Shown: in pieces, positions 27,347 to 40,611 of the stretch
Layout of the letters: each line of letters opens with the position of its first letter
Numbering within the stretch: the first letter of the stretch is position 1
From: Sulfurimonas sp. SAG-AH-194-C21
Lineage (GTDB): Bacteria; Campylobacterota; Campylobacteria; Campylobacterales; Sulfurimonadaceae
DNA: 64,000 nt
NCBI RefSeq assembly: GCF_029215985.1
Contig: NZ_JAEMVC010000004.1
Location: 48,223 to 112,222 of the forward strand
Direction: 5' to 3'
The notes under the pieces: model-generated
Databases searched by the model: none
What the model saw: only the letters and a program-made list of their open reading frames with translations
Told to the model about the DNA's origin: nothing
Made by a program: the position numbers and the translations under genes

Positions 27347-28111
27347 ATGAGACGAATTGTCGTTAAAGTTGGAAGTGCAGTTTTAACACAAGATGGTGAT
27401 ATAGCATTAAAACGCATGCATGCCCTTGTTGCTTTTATTGCCGAGTTAAAAAAAGAAAACGAAGTTATACTTGTCTCTTCTGGTGCCGTTTCAGCAGGAT
27501 ATACTGCCTTAGAACTTGACCGAACACTCCTTGCAAACAAACAAGCTTTAGCAGCTATTGGGCAACCTATACTTTTAAGTAAGTATGCTCAAAAGTTCCT
27601 CCCTTTTAAAATCATCACTTCACAAGTTTTAGTTACTGCAGCAAACTTGAACAAATCTGATGATATATCGCGTATAAACAATACTATAAATACATTATTA
27701 GCTAATGATATTTTACCTATCATTAATGAGAATGATGCAACATCAACAGATGAACTTGAAGTAGGAGATAACGATCAACTCTCTGCATATATAGCAAAAG
27801 ACACTGGTGCAGATTTACTTATAATACTCTCAGATATTGATGCTTATTATAATGCTGATCCAAGAGAACACATACATGCCGAAGTTTTAAAAGTTGTAAA
27901 TACTATAAGTGAAGAAGAACTAAACTGTTCTCCTACTCCCAACAATATTTTTGCAACGGGTGGCATAGTTACAAAACTAAAAGCAGCTGCTTATTTACTT
28001 GAAGAAAATATTGATACATTTTTAACGAGTGGATTTGATTTGAGGGATGCAAAATCATTTGCTTTAGATGCAAAACATATAGGTGGAACACTTTTCACAA
28101 AGGTTAAGTAG
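27347..28111 (+). CDS. proB: Glutamate 5-kinase (short form without PUA)
   Basis: RRIVVKVGSAVLTQ...VSSGAVSAGY...NENDATSTDEL...GDNDQLSAYIA; ends after kinase domain. Confidence 0.93.
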   Translation: MRRIVVKVGSAVLTQDGDIALKRMHALVAFIAELKKENEVILVSSGAVSAGYTALELDRTLLANKQALAAIGQPILLSKYAQKFLPFKIITSQVLVTAANLNKSDDISRINNTINTLLANDILPIINENDATSTDELEVGDNDQLSAYIAKDTGADLLIILSDIDAYYNADPREHIHAEVLKVVNTISEEELNCSPTPNNIFATGGIVTKLKAAAYLLEENIDTFLTSGFDLRDAKSFALDAKHIGGTLFTKVK

Positions 28112-29023
28112 ATGATAAATGTAATTTTTATGGGTACACCAGACTATGCCGAAAAAATTTTAGAACGCCTCATTGAAGAAGTAAATATTAATGTAGCCGC
28201 AGTCTATACCCAACCTGATAAACCGGTTGGTCGTAAAAAGATTATTACGCCACCAGAAGTTAAAGTTATGGCTGAGTTAAACAAAATAACAGTCTATCAA
28301 CCAAATCGTCTTCGAGATGAAGAGACTATAGAAGAGCTTTTAACAATAGCTTGTGACTATATAGTAGTAGCTGCATATGGACAGATTTTACCTCGTTTAA
28401 TACTTGAGCATGCTCCGTGTATAAACCTGCATGCCTCGATACTCCCACAGTACCGTGGAGCAAGCCCAATACAACAAACTTTACTTAATGATGACAAAGA
28501 GACAGGTGTAACGGCTATGCTTATGGAAGAGGGCCTTGATACAGGTGATATTTTAAAAATAGATACTATACAAGTACCTAAAGATATGATGGTTGAGACA
28601 CTATTTGATACTCTTACTGAAGTTGCAACAAACTTAACAGTAGATATACTCAATAACTTTGAGACATATACAGCTATAAAACAAAATAATGAAGAGTCTA
28701 CACATTGCAAAAAAATAACAAAACAAGATGGTAAAGTATCATTTTCTGATGCACATACAGTGTATAATAAGTATAGAGCTTTTACCCCTTGGCCTGGAAT
28801 CTACTTAGAAAGCGGTTTAAAGTTAAAAAAGATTGAGCTTCTTGACAAGTGTACTCTTGGAGAAGCAGGAAAGATACTTGAAATTAGTAATGATTCAATA
28901 GTGGTGTCGTGTGAAAAGGGAAGTGTACGAATATACACTGTTCAGCCACAATCAAAAAAAGAGATGAATGTAATCTCCTATATCAACGGAAAAAGATTGG
29001 CAATTGAAGACACTTTATTTTGA
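28112..29023 (+). CDS. fmt: Methionyl-tRNA formyltransferase
   Basis: VIFMGTPDYAEKIL, NLHASILPQYRGASPIQQTLLN, ITKQDGKVSF. Confidence 0.95.
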   Translation: MINVIFMGTPDYAEKILERLIEEVNINVAAVYTQPDKPVGRKKIITPPEVKVMAELNKITVYQPNRLRDEETIEELLTIACDYIVVAAYGQILPRLILEHAPCINLHASILPQYRGASPIQQTLLNDDKETGVTAMLMEEGLDTGDILKIDTIQVPKDMMVETLFDTLTEVATNLTVDILNNFETYTAIKQNNEESTHCKKITKQDGKVSFSDAHTVYNKYRAFTPWPGIYLESGLKLKKIELLDKCTLGEAGKILEISNDSIVVSCEKGSVRIYTVQPQSKKEMNVISYINGKRLAIEDTLF

Positions 29024-29639
29024 TACTTTGGCATCTACCCAAGTATATTTAAAAGAAAAATTAATAGATAAAAATATTTCTTTACCTTTAGCTGTTGTAT
29101 GTGAACTACAAACAGCAGGTGTGGGAAGCCGTGATAATTCCTGGACTTCACAAAAAGGTAATCTGTTTTTATCTTTTGCATTATCTATAAGCTCCTTACC
29201 AAAAGACTTAAAACTAGAATCCGCTTCTATCTACTTCTCATACCTTTTAAAAGAGACACTTGAAGATTTGGGTTCTAAGGTTTTTCTAAAATGGCCGAAT
29301 GATTTATACATAAATAAAAAAAAAGTTGGGGGTATGATTACAAATATTGTGAATGATAATATTGTTTGTGGAGTCGGTCTTAATCTTATAAAGTCCTCAA
29401 ATAGCTTTGCAAACCTAGATTTAGAGTTAGATAAAAATATTATACTAAAAAATTATTTTAAAATAATAGAAAAAAAACCTTCATGGAAGCAAGTTTTTAG
29501 TAAATATAAGATAAACTTTTATACAAATCAAAATTTCTCTACACATATAAAAGGTATAAAAGTTTCACTATCTGAAGCAGTCCTTGAAGATGATGGAAGT
29601 TTAAATATAAATGGTGAGAGGATATATAGTTTAAGATGA
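29004..29639 (+). CDS. birA: Biotin--[acetyl-CoA-carboxylase] ligase
   Basis: LQTAGVGSRDNSWTSQKGNLFLSF, LKWPNDLYINKKKVGGMI, GVGLNL; overlaps end of fmt. Confidence 0.93.
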   Translation: MKTLYFDTLASTQVYLKEKLIDKNISLPLAVVCELQTAGVGSRDNSWTSQKGNLFLSFALSISSLPKDLKLESASIYFSYLLKETLEDLGSKVFLKWPNDLYINKKKVGGMITNIVNDNIVCGVGLNLIKSSNSFANLDLELDKNIILKNYFKIIEKKPSWKQVFSKYKINFYTNQNFSTHIKGIKVSLSEAVLEDDGSLNINGERIYSLR

Positions 29640-30418
29640 GTGAAGTAATAGTAATCGCAAACCAAAAGGGTGGAGTGGGTAAAACAACAACTGCTGTAAA
29701 TTTAGCTGCGTCTCTCGCCGTAGCAGAAAAAAAAGTACTCTTAATCGATTCAGACCCTCAAGCAAACGCGACTACCTCTTTTGGTTTTCATCGTAATGAC
29801 TATGAGTTTAATATCTATCATGTACTTATTGGAACAAAAAAACTAAAAGACATTATCTTAAAGTCTGACTTACCTACACTTCATTTAGCTCCATCAAACA
29901 TTGGTCTTGTTGGAATTGAAAAAGAGTACTATGACACAGATAAGGCAAAAGGCCGTGAGTTAGTACTTAAAAATGCTATTGCAAATGTTAAAAAAGATTA
30001 TGATTACATTATCATAGATTCTCCACCCGCACTTGGACCTATGACTATAAATGCACTCTCCGCATCAAACTCAGTTATTATTCCTATTCAGTGTGAGTTT
30101 TTTGCACTAGAGGGTTTAGCACAGCTTTTAAACACGGTAAAACTTGTGAAGAAGTCTATTAATCCAAAACTAAGTGTAAAAGGTTTTTTACCAACAATGT
30201 TTAGCTCTCAAAATAATCTATCAAAGCAGGTTTTTGCAGATTTAAAACAGCACTTTAAAGGAAAGTTCTTTAAAGATGAAGATGGGAAGTATATAGTTGT
30301 TCCAAGAAATGTAAAACTAGCAGAAGCACCATCTTTTGGTAAACCTGCAATTCTTTATGATGTAAAATCAAGCGGTTCTATCGCTTACCAAAATTTAGCA
30401 CAGGCGATTATTAAATAA
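29636..30418 (+). CDS. parA: Chromosome partitioning ATPase ParA/Soj
   Basis: NQKGGVGKTTTAVNLAASLA, LIDSDPQANATTSFG; adjacent parB. Confidence 0.95.
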   Translation: MSEVIVIANQKGGVGKTTTAVNLAASLAVAEKKVLLIDSDPQANATTSFGFHRNDYEFNIYHVLIGTKKLKDIILKSDLPTLHLAPSNIGLVGIEKEYYDTDKAKGRELVLKNAIANVKKDYDYIIIDSPPALGPMTINALSASNSVIIPIQCEFFALEGLAQLLNTVKLVKKSINPKLSVKGFLPTMFSSQNNLSKQVFADLKQHFKGKFFKDEDGKYIVVPRNVKLAEAPSFGKPAILYDVKSSGSIAYQNLAQAIIK

Positions 30419-31260
30419 TGAAGACACAGAGACTAGGACGAGGACTTGATGCCCTTTTAGGTGAGATGGACGAAGCATACGAAAATGAAGGTTCTCAACG
30501 TGATATGGTTTTAGAAATAGCACTCAAAGACATTAGACCCAATCCCTTTCAACCGAGAAAATCTTTTGACGAGACTGCTCTTGCAGAACTTGCAGAATCA
30601 ATTAAAGAAGATGGTTTAATTCAACCTATCGTTGTAACAGAAGATATAGATGGTTATGTTCTTATAGCAGGTGAGCGTAGATATCGTGCGAGTAAGTTAG
30701 CAAAACTCAAAGAGATACGTGCGATTGTTTTAAACTCTGATGAGCAAAAAATGCGTCAATTCGCTCTTATAGAAAATATTCAACGTGAAGAGCTAAACTC
30801 TATAGAGCTTGCAGATGCATATAGTGAACTTATTAAACTACACGATTTGACACATGATGAACTAGCAACTATGTTGCATAAAAGTAGAACACATATTACA
30901 AATAGTTTAAGATTACTTCAGCTCTCTGTAAAAACACAAAAAGCACTCTTAGAGAAAAAGATTTCAGCAGGACATGCAAAAGTTTTAGTTGGCCTTGATG
31001 ATAAAGAACAGCAACTTATTGTAAACTCAATTATAGGACAAAAACTAAGTGTAAGAGAAGTTGAAGCGCTGACAAAATCAATGAAAGTCACTAATAAACC
31101 GCTTATTTCAAAAGTGCAAGAAGTCTCTTTTAACTTCAACAGCATAAAAAACAGACTCCAGTCTTTTGGTCTAAAATCAAAAACAAGTAAAAAATCCCTC
31201 ACAATAGAATTCTCATGTGAAGAAGAAATTGAAGATTTCTTGTCACATCTTAGGGACTAA
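30418..31260 (+). CDS. parB: Chromosome partitioning protein ParB/Spo0J
   Basis: RLGRGLDALLG, IRPNPFQPRKSFDE, LIAGERRYRASKLA, ALIENIQREELNSIE. Confidence 0.95.
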   Translation: MKTQRLGRGLDALLGEMDEAYENEGSQRDMVLEIALKDIRPNPFQPRKSFDETALAELAESIKEDGLIQPIVVTEDIDGYVLIAGERRYRASKLAKLKEIRAIVLNSDEQKMRQFALIENIQREELNSIELADAYSELIKLHDLTHDELATMLHKSRTHITNSLRLLQLSVKTQKALLEKKISAGHAKVLVGLDDKEQQLIVNSIIGQKLSVREVEALTKSMKVTNKPLISKVQEVSFNFNSIKNRLQSFGLKSKTSKKSLTIEFSCEEEIEDFLSHLRD

Positions 31261-31316
31261 TCTTTCAAATTATAAATCTTTTTCTTCATTTAACTATCCT
31301 TTCAATTTAATCATAG

Positions 31317-31322
31317 TATAAT
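31317..31322 (+). promoter_or_regulatory. Putative -10 box for ATP synthase operon
   Basis: TATAAT in catagTATAATctcgc, ~25 bp upstream of the first atp CDS. Confidence 0.45.
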
Positions 31323-31344
31323 CTCGCAACTTTTAGGAGGTGCT

Positions 31345-31767
31345 ATGTTAGATATAAATCCAATACTACTCTTGGTTACATTTGTTGTATTTGTTTCCCT
31401 TATAGCCGTTCTAAATAGTTGGCTTTATAATCCATTATTTAGTTTTATGAATAAGCGCGATGAAGACATTAAAAAAGACCTTGATAAAACAGGTTCTAAT
31501 GACGATGAAATCAATGCTCTTAATGAAAAAGCTAATTCAATAATTATGACTGCTAAACTAGAAGCTGCGGCCCTAAGAGAAAAAGTTATAACAGATGCTA
31601 AGGAATTAGCAGAGAGTAAGTTAGAGGCAAAACGTGCTGAACTTGCTAGTGAATATTTAGAGTTTGAGCAATCACTCTCTAAAGCTAAAGATGAGTTGAC
31701 TTCTGACTTAATGTCTCAAGTTCCAGGGTTTAAAGAAGCTGTAAAAGCTAAATTTAGTCAAATATAA
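31345..31767 (+). CDS. atpF': ATP synthase F0 subunit B'
   Basis: MLDINPILLLVTFVVFVSLIAVLNSWLYNPLFSFMNKRDEDIKKDL. Confidence 0.9.
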   Translation: MLDINPILLLVTFVVFVSLIAVLNSWLYNPLFSFMNKRDEDIKKDLDKTGSNDDEINALNEKANSIIMTAKLEAAALREKVITDAKELAESKLEAKRAELASEYLEFEQSLSKAKDELTSDLMSQVPGFKEAVKAKFSQI

Positions 31768-31776
31768 GGGTGTAAT

Positions 31777-32289
31777 GTGAGTAGAATTTTATTATTAATT
31801 GTAATGATATCAACTTATGCATTTGCATCTGAAGCTGGGCATGGTGAAACAGATATTGTACAACGTACAGTAAACTTTTTACTATTTGCAGGGCTTGTTT
31901 GGTATCTAGTTGCAGAACCAGCAAAGAATTTCTTTGCATCAAGAAGTCAAGCTATTGCTGATGAATTGAAAAAGGTTCAAGACAAACTGAATGAATCAGT
32001 AACTCTTAAAAAAGAGGCACTAGCTAAAATCTCTGATGCAGAGAAATTTGCACAAGATTTAGTAGTGTCTGCTAAGAAAGAGAACAAGATTCTTAATGAC
32101 AACATCATGACTCAATGTGAGTTAGATTTAGAAACATTATCTAAGCAGGGTTCTTCTACAAGAGACTATGCACAAAGAAAAATGGTTCGTGGTGTTGTTG
32201 AAGACGTGATTACAGAGACTCTTGCTCAAAGTTCAGGTGACTTTGATAAAGAAGCTATGGCAAATGTTATTTTGAAGAAGGTTGCTTAA
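31777..32289 (+). CDS. atpF: ATP synthase F0 subunit B
   Basis: Signal-like N-terminus, TVNFLLFAGLVWYLVAEPAKNFFASRSQAIADEL. Confidence 0.92.
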   Translation: MSRILLLIVMISTYAFASEAGHGETDIVQRTVNFLLFAGLVWYLVAEPAKNFFASRSQAIADELKKVQDKLNESVTLKKEALAKISDAEKFAQDLVVSAKKENKILNDNIMTQCELDLETLSKQGSSTRDYAQRKMVRGVVEDVITETLAQSSGDFDKEAMANVILKKVA

Positions 32290-32823
32290 ATGGAAGAACT
32301 TATTGCAAAAAAATATATTAAAGCTTTAAATGCAGGTTCAGATTTAGCGACAATACAAGGTGTGTCAGAAATTTTTTCAGTATTAGCAGACTCATTTAAA
32401 AATGATAAGTTTTTGAGTATAGTGGCTAATCCACATGTAAACGCTTCAGATAAATCTTCACTTCTTTTAGATGCAGTAAAGTCAGCACAGTCCGAGCAGA
32501 TTAACAACTTAATTAAACTTTTAGTTGAAAATAAGCGTATTAATATAATTCCTGCTATTGCAAGTGAATTAAAAAAAGATATAGCCAACTCTACTAAAAC
32601 TTATGAGGGAATTATTTACAGCGATAGTGATATCGATGCTAAAGTAATTACTGAATTAAGTAGTGGTTTAAATAATAAGTTTAATTCTACTATTACTTTA
32701 ACATTTGTAAAGAATGACTTTAATGGTATTAAAGTAGAAGTGGAAGGTCTGGGTATTGAGATTAATTTCTCTAAAGATAGAATCGATAGTCAAATGATAG
32801 AACATATCATTAAAGCAATTTAA
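32290..32823 (+). CDS. atpH: ATP synthase F1 subunit delta
   Basis: KKYIKALNAG...NLIKLLVENKRINIIPAIASEL. Confidence 0.93.
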   Translation: MEELIAKKYIKALNAGSDLATIQGVSEIFSVLADSFKNDKFLSIVANPHVNASDKSSLLLDAVKSAQSEQINNLIKLLVENKRINIIPAIASELKKDIANSTKTYEGIIYSDSDIDAKVITELSSGLNNKFNSTITLTFVKNDFNGIKVEVEGLGIEINFSKDRIDSQMIEHIIKAI

Positions 32824-32844
32824 CTTGATAAGAGGAGAACAATA

Positions 32845-34368
32845 GTGGTAGCAAAAATCCAAGCTGATGAAATCAGCTCAATAATTAAAGAACGTATTGA
32901 CAACTTTGAATTAAGTGTTGATATAAATGAAACAGGTAAGATTGTTTCTTATGCTGATGGTGTTGCACGAGTTTACGGACTTAGCAATGTTATGGCAGGA
33001 GAAATGGTAGAATTTGAAGATACAAACGGAACTCAAGGTCTTGTAATGAATCTTGAAGAATCTGCTGTAGGTGTTGTAATACTTGGAGCGGGTACAGAAC
33101 TACGCGAAGGTATGAGTGTTAAGCGTTTAGGAAAACTTTTACGTGTTCCTGTAGGTGATGCACTTCTTGGTCGTGTTGTAAACGCACTAGGTGAGCCAAT
33201 AGATGGTAAGGGTCCAATTGAAACTACTGAAACTCGTTTCGTAGAAGAAAAAGCACCTGGAATTATGGATAGAAAATCTGTTCATGAGCCTTTATCAACT
33301 GGTATTAAAGCAATTGATGCACTAGTTCCAATTGGTCGTGGTCAACGTGAGCTTATCATTGGTGACAGACAGACTGGTAAAACTACAATCGCAATTGATG
33401 CAATCATTAACCAAAAGGGTAATGGTGTTTCTTGTGTATACGTAGCAATCGGTCAAAAAGAATCAACAGTAGCACAAATTGTTCGTCGTTTAGAAGAACA
33501 CGGCGCTATGGAATATACAATTATTGTATCTTCAACTGCTGCTGAAGCTGCTGCACTTCAATTCTTAGCTCCATATACTGGTGTTGCAATGGGTGAATAT
33601 TTCCGTGATAACGCAAGACATGGTCTAATTGTTTATGATGATTTATCTAAGCATGCAGTTGCTTACCGTGAAATGTCACTTATCCTTCGTCGTCCTCCAG
33701 GTCGTGAAGCTTATCCTGGTGATGTTTTTTATGTTCACTCTCGTCTTCTTGAGCGTGCTGCAAAAATGTCTGATGAGAAGGGTGCTGGATCGCTTACTGC
33801 GTTACCAATCATTGAAACACAAGAGGGTGATGTTGCGGCATATATTCCAACAAATGTTATCTCTATTACAGATGGTCAGATTTTCTTAGAAACAGATCTA
33901 TTTAACTCGGGTGTTCGTCCAGCAATTAATGTTGGTCTTTCAGTTTCTCGTGTTGGTGGTGCTGCTCAGATTAAAGCTACTAAACAAGTTGCTGGTACTC
34001 TTCGTCTTGACCTTGCTCAGTATCGTGAACTTCAAGCATTTGCTCAGTTCGCTTCTGATTTAGATGTGACTTCTCGTCAACAACTTGAACGTGGTCAAAG
34101 AATGGTAGAGGTTCTTAAACAAGGTCCTTTTTCACCTCTTGCTGCTGAAAAACAAGTTGCAATCATATTTGCTGGAAATGCAGGTTTCTTAGATGATATG
34201 GATGCATCAAATGTTGTTCGTTTTGAAGCTGAAATGTATCCATTTATTGAAGCATCTTATCCTCAAATTTTTGAGAACATTAGAAGCACTTCTAAAGTTG
34301 ATGATGATACAAAAGCATTATTAATGAAAGCTCTTGAAGAATTCAAAGCTAGCTTTATAGCTAAGTAA
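32845..34368 (+). CDS. atpA: ATP synthase F1 subunit alpha
   Basis: [49 protein letters not shown] start. Confidence 0.99.
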   Translation: MVAKIQADEISSIIKERIDNFELSVDINETGKIVSYADGVARVYGLSNVMAGEMVEFEDTNGTQGLVMNLEESAVGVVILGAGTELREGMSVKRLGKLLRVPVGDALLGRVVNALGEPIDGKGPIETTETRFVEEKAPGIMDRKSVHEPLSTGIKAIDALVPIGRGQRELIIGDRQTGKTTIAIDAIINQKGNGVSCVYVAIGQKESTVAQIVRRLEEHGAMEYTIIVSSTAAEAAALQFLAPYTGVAMGEYFRDNARHGLIVYDDLSKHAVAYREMSLILRRPPGREAYPGDVFYVHSRLLERAAKMSDEKGAGSLTALPIIETQEGDVAAYIPTNVISITDGQIFLETDLFNSGVRPAINVGLSVSRVGGAAQIKATKQVAGTLRLDLAQYRELQAFAQFASDLDVTSRQQLERGQRMVEVLKQGPFSPLAAEKQVAIIFAGNAGFLDDMDASNVVRFEAEMYPFIEASYPQIFENIRSTSKVDDDTKALLMKALEEFKASFIAK

Positions 34369-34379
34369 GGGATTATTCA

Positions 34380-36679
<2,300 letters not shown>

Positions 36680-36699
36680 TTGTTATTTAAAGGACTATA

Positions 36700-37092
36700 A
36701 TGGATAAGATTAAACTTGAAATCCTAACTCCAAATGGCGAAATCTTTAATGGTGAAGTAATTAGCGTTACTTTACCTGGTGAAGAGGGCGAATTTGGTGT
36801 TCTTGCTGGACATGCATCTTTAACAACACTTTTAACAAGTGGTGTAATAGATGTTGAAAAAGAAGACAAATCAGTTGAAGCAATTGTTATCAACTGGGGT
36901 GTTGTTCAAGTAGATGAAGAAAAAGTAATTATTTTAGTTGAAGGTGCTGCGGCTATCCGTGGTGCTGATGAAGCTGAAATTGCACAAGCTCTAGAAGATG
37001 CTAGAAAACTTATAAGTGATGTTGCAGACTCTAGTTCAGCTATTGCTTCTGTTTCAGCTAAAATTGAGTCAGCTGCTCAAAGACTTATATAA
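36700..37092 (+). CDS. atpC: ATP synthase F1 subunit epsilon
   Basis: MDKIKLEILTPNGEIFNGEVISVTLPGEEGEFGVLAGHASL. Confidence 0.97.
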   Translation: MDKIKLEILTPNGEIFNGEVISVTLPGEEGEFGVLAGHASLTTLLTSGVIDVEKEDKSVEAIVINWGVVQVDEEKVIILVEGAAAIRGADEAEIAQALEDARKLISDVADSSSAIASVSAKIESAAQRLI

Positions 37093-37096
37093 GAAA

Positions 37097-37663
37097 ATGT
37101 TAAATAACTTAATAGATTTTTATCTTAAAAGTCATCCTGTTACAATAGGTGTACTCGCTTTATTAGCGATATACTTCATTGTACTTAACTGGGTGTTTTT
37201 TTATAGATACTTTTCTATTAATACTTGGTTAAATAATGAAAGTAACTCACTTGATTCACTTTTAATGGGTGCTACTACAGTAAATGAAAACTCTTTTTTA
37301 AATAATTTTATCAAAACAAGTAATAATATTTCAAAAGAAGTTTTATCTTTAGGTATGATGGCTGCTACCAAAGAAGCTACTAAAGGACTCTCAATCCTCT
37401 CTATTTTTGCTTCTACAACTCCATTTATAGGTCTATTTGGCACGGTTGTTTCTATACTAGACACTTTTACGCATATTGGTCAGCGTAGTGGAAGTATGTC
37501 TATCATAGCAGGTGGTGTCTCAGATGCACTGATAGCAACTGCAGCTGGTATCTTTGTAGCGATTTTTGCATACACTTACCACCAAGTACTTAAGAGAAAA
37601 TCATTTGAACTTATCTCTTATCTTCAAATGCAAAGTGATGCGATTATAGCTCGTAAGGTATAG
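37097..37663 (+). CDS. tolQ: TolQ/ExbB-family proton channel protein
   Basis: GLSILSIFASTTPFIGLFGTVVSILDTF...ALIATAAGIFVAIFAYTYH; start trimmed to MLNNLIDF. Confidence 0.92.
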   Translation: MLNNLIDFYLKSHPVTIGVLALLAIYFIVLNWVFFYRYFSINTWLNNESNSLDSLLMGATTVNENSFLNNFIKTSNNISKEVLSLGMMAATKEATKGLSILSIFASTTPFIGLFGTVVSILDTFTHIGQRSGSMSIIAGGVSDALIATAAGIFVAIFAYTYHQVLKRKSFELISYLQMQSDAIIARKV

Positions 37664-37665
37664 AT

Positions 37666-38058
37666 ATGCTATATGATTGGGATGATAAACCTGAGTTAAA
37701 TATTACTCCTCTTGTAGATGTTATGCTTGTTCTCTTAGCGATACTTATGGTAATAGCTCCAAATATTATATATGAAGAAAATATAAGACTACCTCAGGGT
37801 TCAACTTCACAACAGCTCTCTAAAATACCACCTGTACATATTAGTATTGATAAAGACAAACATCTAAAGATAAATAAAGATACTTTTGTTCTCAATGGAT
37901 TTACAGATAATTTTTTTCTCTATTCTCAAAAATTGGATAAAAAAGCAACGGTACTTATCAGTGCAGATAAAAGCTTAGATTATGGTTTAGTTATGTCTAT
38001 ACTTGGTGCAGTTAAGCAAGCGGGGTTTACAGAGGTCTCCTTAGCTACCAATGGATAA
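37666..38058 (+). CDS. tolR: TolR/ExbD-family protein
   Basis: KPELNITPLVDVMLVLLAILMVIAP. Confidence 0.92.
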   Translation: MLYDWDDKPELNITPLVDVMLVLLAILMVIAPNIIYEENIRLPQGSTSQQLSKIPPVHISIDKDKHLKINKDTFVLNGFTDNFFLYSQKLDKKATVLISADKSLDYGLVMSILGAVKQAGFTEVSLATNG

Positions 38059-38725
38059 TAATACAAATTTTTACATTAGCGGTTTTATAGCTTTTACTCT
38101 TTTTGCTCTTATCTTTTTTCTTTTTGCAATACTTCTTTCTAATCCACAAAGTTCTAAAACATTTGCCCTCAAAAAAGATAAGTTTATCTCCATCTCTTTA
38201 GTTAGCAAAACTGTAGTAATACCAAAAGAAAAAAAACAAGAGATATCAAAACCAGTTGAGGAAAACATAGACATAAATAATCTTTTTTCAGATGTATGGA
38301 CAAAAAAGATTCTTCCTAAAAAAGAGCAAGTAAAACCAAAAGACTCAAAAAGACTTTTTGCTATACAAAAAAAGATACAAAAATCTACTCTTAATGATGT
38401 AGAAGCTATCTCTCATAAGAAAAATAAAGAAACAGAACAAACTTCGACAGCAGATGAAGTTAATGAATATTTGGCTAAGATTCAAGCTATTGTTTATCAG
38501 CATTTCAGAGTTCCTGCAAACTCTGAGGGAAGTAGTGTTAAAACTGTTATTGAGTTAAATGCCTTAGGTCGAGTCTTAGACTTTAGAGTTTTAAATTACT
38601 CCGCAAACGAAGCATTAAATGCTGAAGCTGATAAAATTAGGGAAAGGTTAATGTACATTACTTTTCCTAGTAATCCAGAAAAAAAATCAAGTAGAACTAT
38701 TGTTATACTTATATCTAAGGAATAA
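38051..38725 (+). CDS. TonB/TolA C-terminal domain protein
   Basis: Single N-terminal TM, Lys-rich linker, YLAKIQAIVYQHFRVPANSEGSSVKTVIELNALGRV. Confidence 0.8.
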   Translation: MDNNTNFYISGFIAFTLFALIFFLFAILLSNPQSSKTFALKKDKFISISLVSKTVVIPKEKKQEISKPVEENIDINNLFSDVWTKKILPKKEQVKPKDSKRLFAIQKKIQKSTLNDVEAISHKKNKETEQTSTADEVNEYLAKIQAIVYQHFRVPANSEGSSVKTVIELNALGRVLDFRVLNYSANEALNAEADKIRERLMYITFPSNPEKKSSRTIVILISKE

Positions 38726-38728
38726 AAC

Positions 38729-39979
38729 TTGAAGATACTATTTTTATTAATGTTACTGTTTGGACTAATGTTTGCAGGTGATGCTACAATTGAAGTTATT
38801 AAAAAGGTAGATGCATTACCATCGATTGCGATTGAAGATGCTTCAATAAGTTATGATGATACATTTAAATTACAGTTTTTTAAATCTCTTGTTGCAGATT
38901 TAAATGTAATTAGTCTATTTAATGTAGACAGATACCATAGATTGACTTATTATAATGCAACAGATGTTGTAGTTGAAAATAAAGATATGAATTATGTACT
39001 CCGTTATAAAATGTATGAAGATGATTCTACAGCACTTAATATAGACATGAAAATAATCCAAAATGACTCTACCGTGTTTTCTAAAAGTTATAAAGTGAGT
39101 AGACAGAATATTTATATGTTTGTAAGTCATGCTATGGCCTATGATATAAATGAGTTTATGGGTGAGTCTTCCGTTGAGTGGATGAAACGCAAGGTGATAT
39201 TTTCGCGTATAGTTGGACCTAAAAAAAGTGAAATTGTCATCTCTGATTACTCTCTTGCTTATCAGCATGTGATAGTTAAAGGTGGATTCAATTTATTTCC
39301 AAAGTGGGCGAATAGAGCTCAAAATGCTTTTTATTACACATCTCTAGATGCTGCAACTCCAACATTAAAACATGTAAACATAAAAACTCTAAAAGTTTCT
39401 AGTGTTATATCTTCTGATGGTATGATGATATGTTCTGATGTAAGTCGTGATGGACAGACCCTTCTCTTAACTATGGCAAAAAAAGGACAACCTGATATTT
39501 ACACATATAATGTAAAAACTAAAAGGTATAAACGAGAAACTACATACGGTGGGATAGATGTAAATGCACAGTTTATGGATAAAAACCGTATTATTTTTAT
39601 ATCTTCGCGTTTAGGGTATCCAAATGTTTTTTCAAAAAGACTAGATACGAAAGAAGTAGAACAGATGGTTTATTATGGAAGAAGTAATTCTGCATGTAGC
39701 TCTCATGGTGATTATATTGTTTATAAAGCGAGAGAAACTTCAAATGCATTTGAAAACAATACTTTTAACTTACATCTTATAAGTTTAAAAACTGATTTTA
39801 TTCGTCGTTTAACTGCTACTGGAGTAAATGAGTTTCCTAGGTTTTCTGGTGATGGTGATGCAATTCTTTTTATAAAAAATTATAAAAACCAGAGTTCAAT
39901 AGGAATTATCCGCCTAAACCATAATAAAAACTACCTTTTTCCTCTAAAATATGGAAAAGTACAGTCTATGGACTGGTAA
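38729..39979 (+). CDS. tolB: Tol-Pal system protein TolB
   Basis: WD/propeller repeats (DVSRDGQTLLLTMAKKGQPDIYTYNVKTK; NEFPRFSGDGDAILFIK), signal peptide, position in tol operon. Confidence 0.9.
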   Translation: MKILFLLMLLFGLMFAGDATIEVIKKVDALPSIAIEDASISYDDTFKLQFFKSLVADLNVISLFNVDRYHRLTYYNATDVVVENKDMNYVLRYKMYEDDSTALNIDMKIIQNDSTVFSKSYKVSRQNIYMFVSHAMAYDINEFMGESSVEWMKRKVIFSRIVGPKKSEIVISDYSLAYQHVIVKGGFNLFPKWANRAQNAFYYTSLDAATPTLKHVNIKTLKVSSVISSDGMMICSDVSRDGQTLLLTMAKKGQPDIYTYNVKTKRYKRETTYGGIDVNAQFMDKNRIIFISSRLGYPNVFSKRLDTKEVEQMVYYGRSNSACSSHGDYIVYKARETSNAFENNTFNLHLISLKTDFIRRLTATGVNEFPRFSGDGDAILFIKNYKNQSSIGIIRLNHNKNYLFPLKYGKVQSMDW

Positions 39980-40006
39980 ATTTAATTATAATTATATATT
40001 TTTTGG

Positions 40007-40012
40007 TATAAT
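40007..40012 (+). promoter_or_regulatory. Putative -10 box for pal
   Basis: TATAAT in tttttggTATAATaat upstream of pal. Confidence 0.45.
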
Positions 40013-40045
40013 AATTTAATTTTAAAATATCAAAGGAAATAAAAT

Positions 40046-40594
40046 ATGAAAAGTATAGTACTTTCAAGTGTTGTAGTAGCACTTTTAGTGTTTGGTGGTT
40101 GTAGTTCAAAAGATGTCGCAGTTGATACTGAAAAAACTGAGACTACATCTTCAGCAGAAGAAGTTAAGGCAGTAGAAACAGAAACTATCGCAGCGGAAGA
40201 AAGTGTTGTTAATTCAGATACAAATTCATTAGCAAATATGAGTATGTCTGATATTGAATCTAAACTTTCAACTGTTTATTTCGGCTTTGATAAGTTTAGC
40301 ATTGACTCTGATGCACAAGTTCAAATTACTAAAGCAGCAGAATTAGGTAAAACAGGTGCAGCTGCATACAATGTTAAGCTTGAAGGTAATTGTGATGAAT
40401 GGGGAAGTGATGAGTATAACTTTGCTCTAGGTCTTAAACGTGCAAGTGCTGTTAAAAAAGCTTTAATTGCTGAAGGAATTGATGGAAGTCGTATTTCTAT
40501 GGTTAGTTATGGCGAATCAAACCCAACATGTGCAGACAAAACACAAGATTGTTATTCTAAAAATCGTCGTGTAGATTTTAAACTTCTACCGTAG
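40046..40594 (+). CDS. pal: Peptidoglycan-associated lipoprotein Pal (OmpA-like)
   Basis: Lipobox LLVFGGCSS; LEGNCDEWGSDEYNFALGLKRASAVKKALIAEGI...RRVDF. Confidence 0.95.
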   Translation: MKSIVLSSVVVALLVFGGCSSKDVAVDTEKTETTSSAEEVKAVETETIAAEESVVNSDTNSLANMSMSDIESKLSTVYFGFDKFSIDSDAQVQITKAAELGKTGAAAYNVKLEGNCDEWGSDEYNFALGLKRASAVKKALIAEGIDGSRISMVSYGESNPTCADKTQDCYSKNRRVDFKLLP

Positions 40595-40611
40595 TTTAAA
40601 TAGTAGTAACA

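Noticed and set aside
29636-31260. parAB as a plasmid-type or mobile partition module
   Set aside because: Embedded between birA and the atp operon, a normal chromosomal context in this group.
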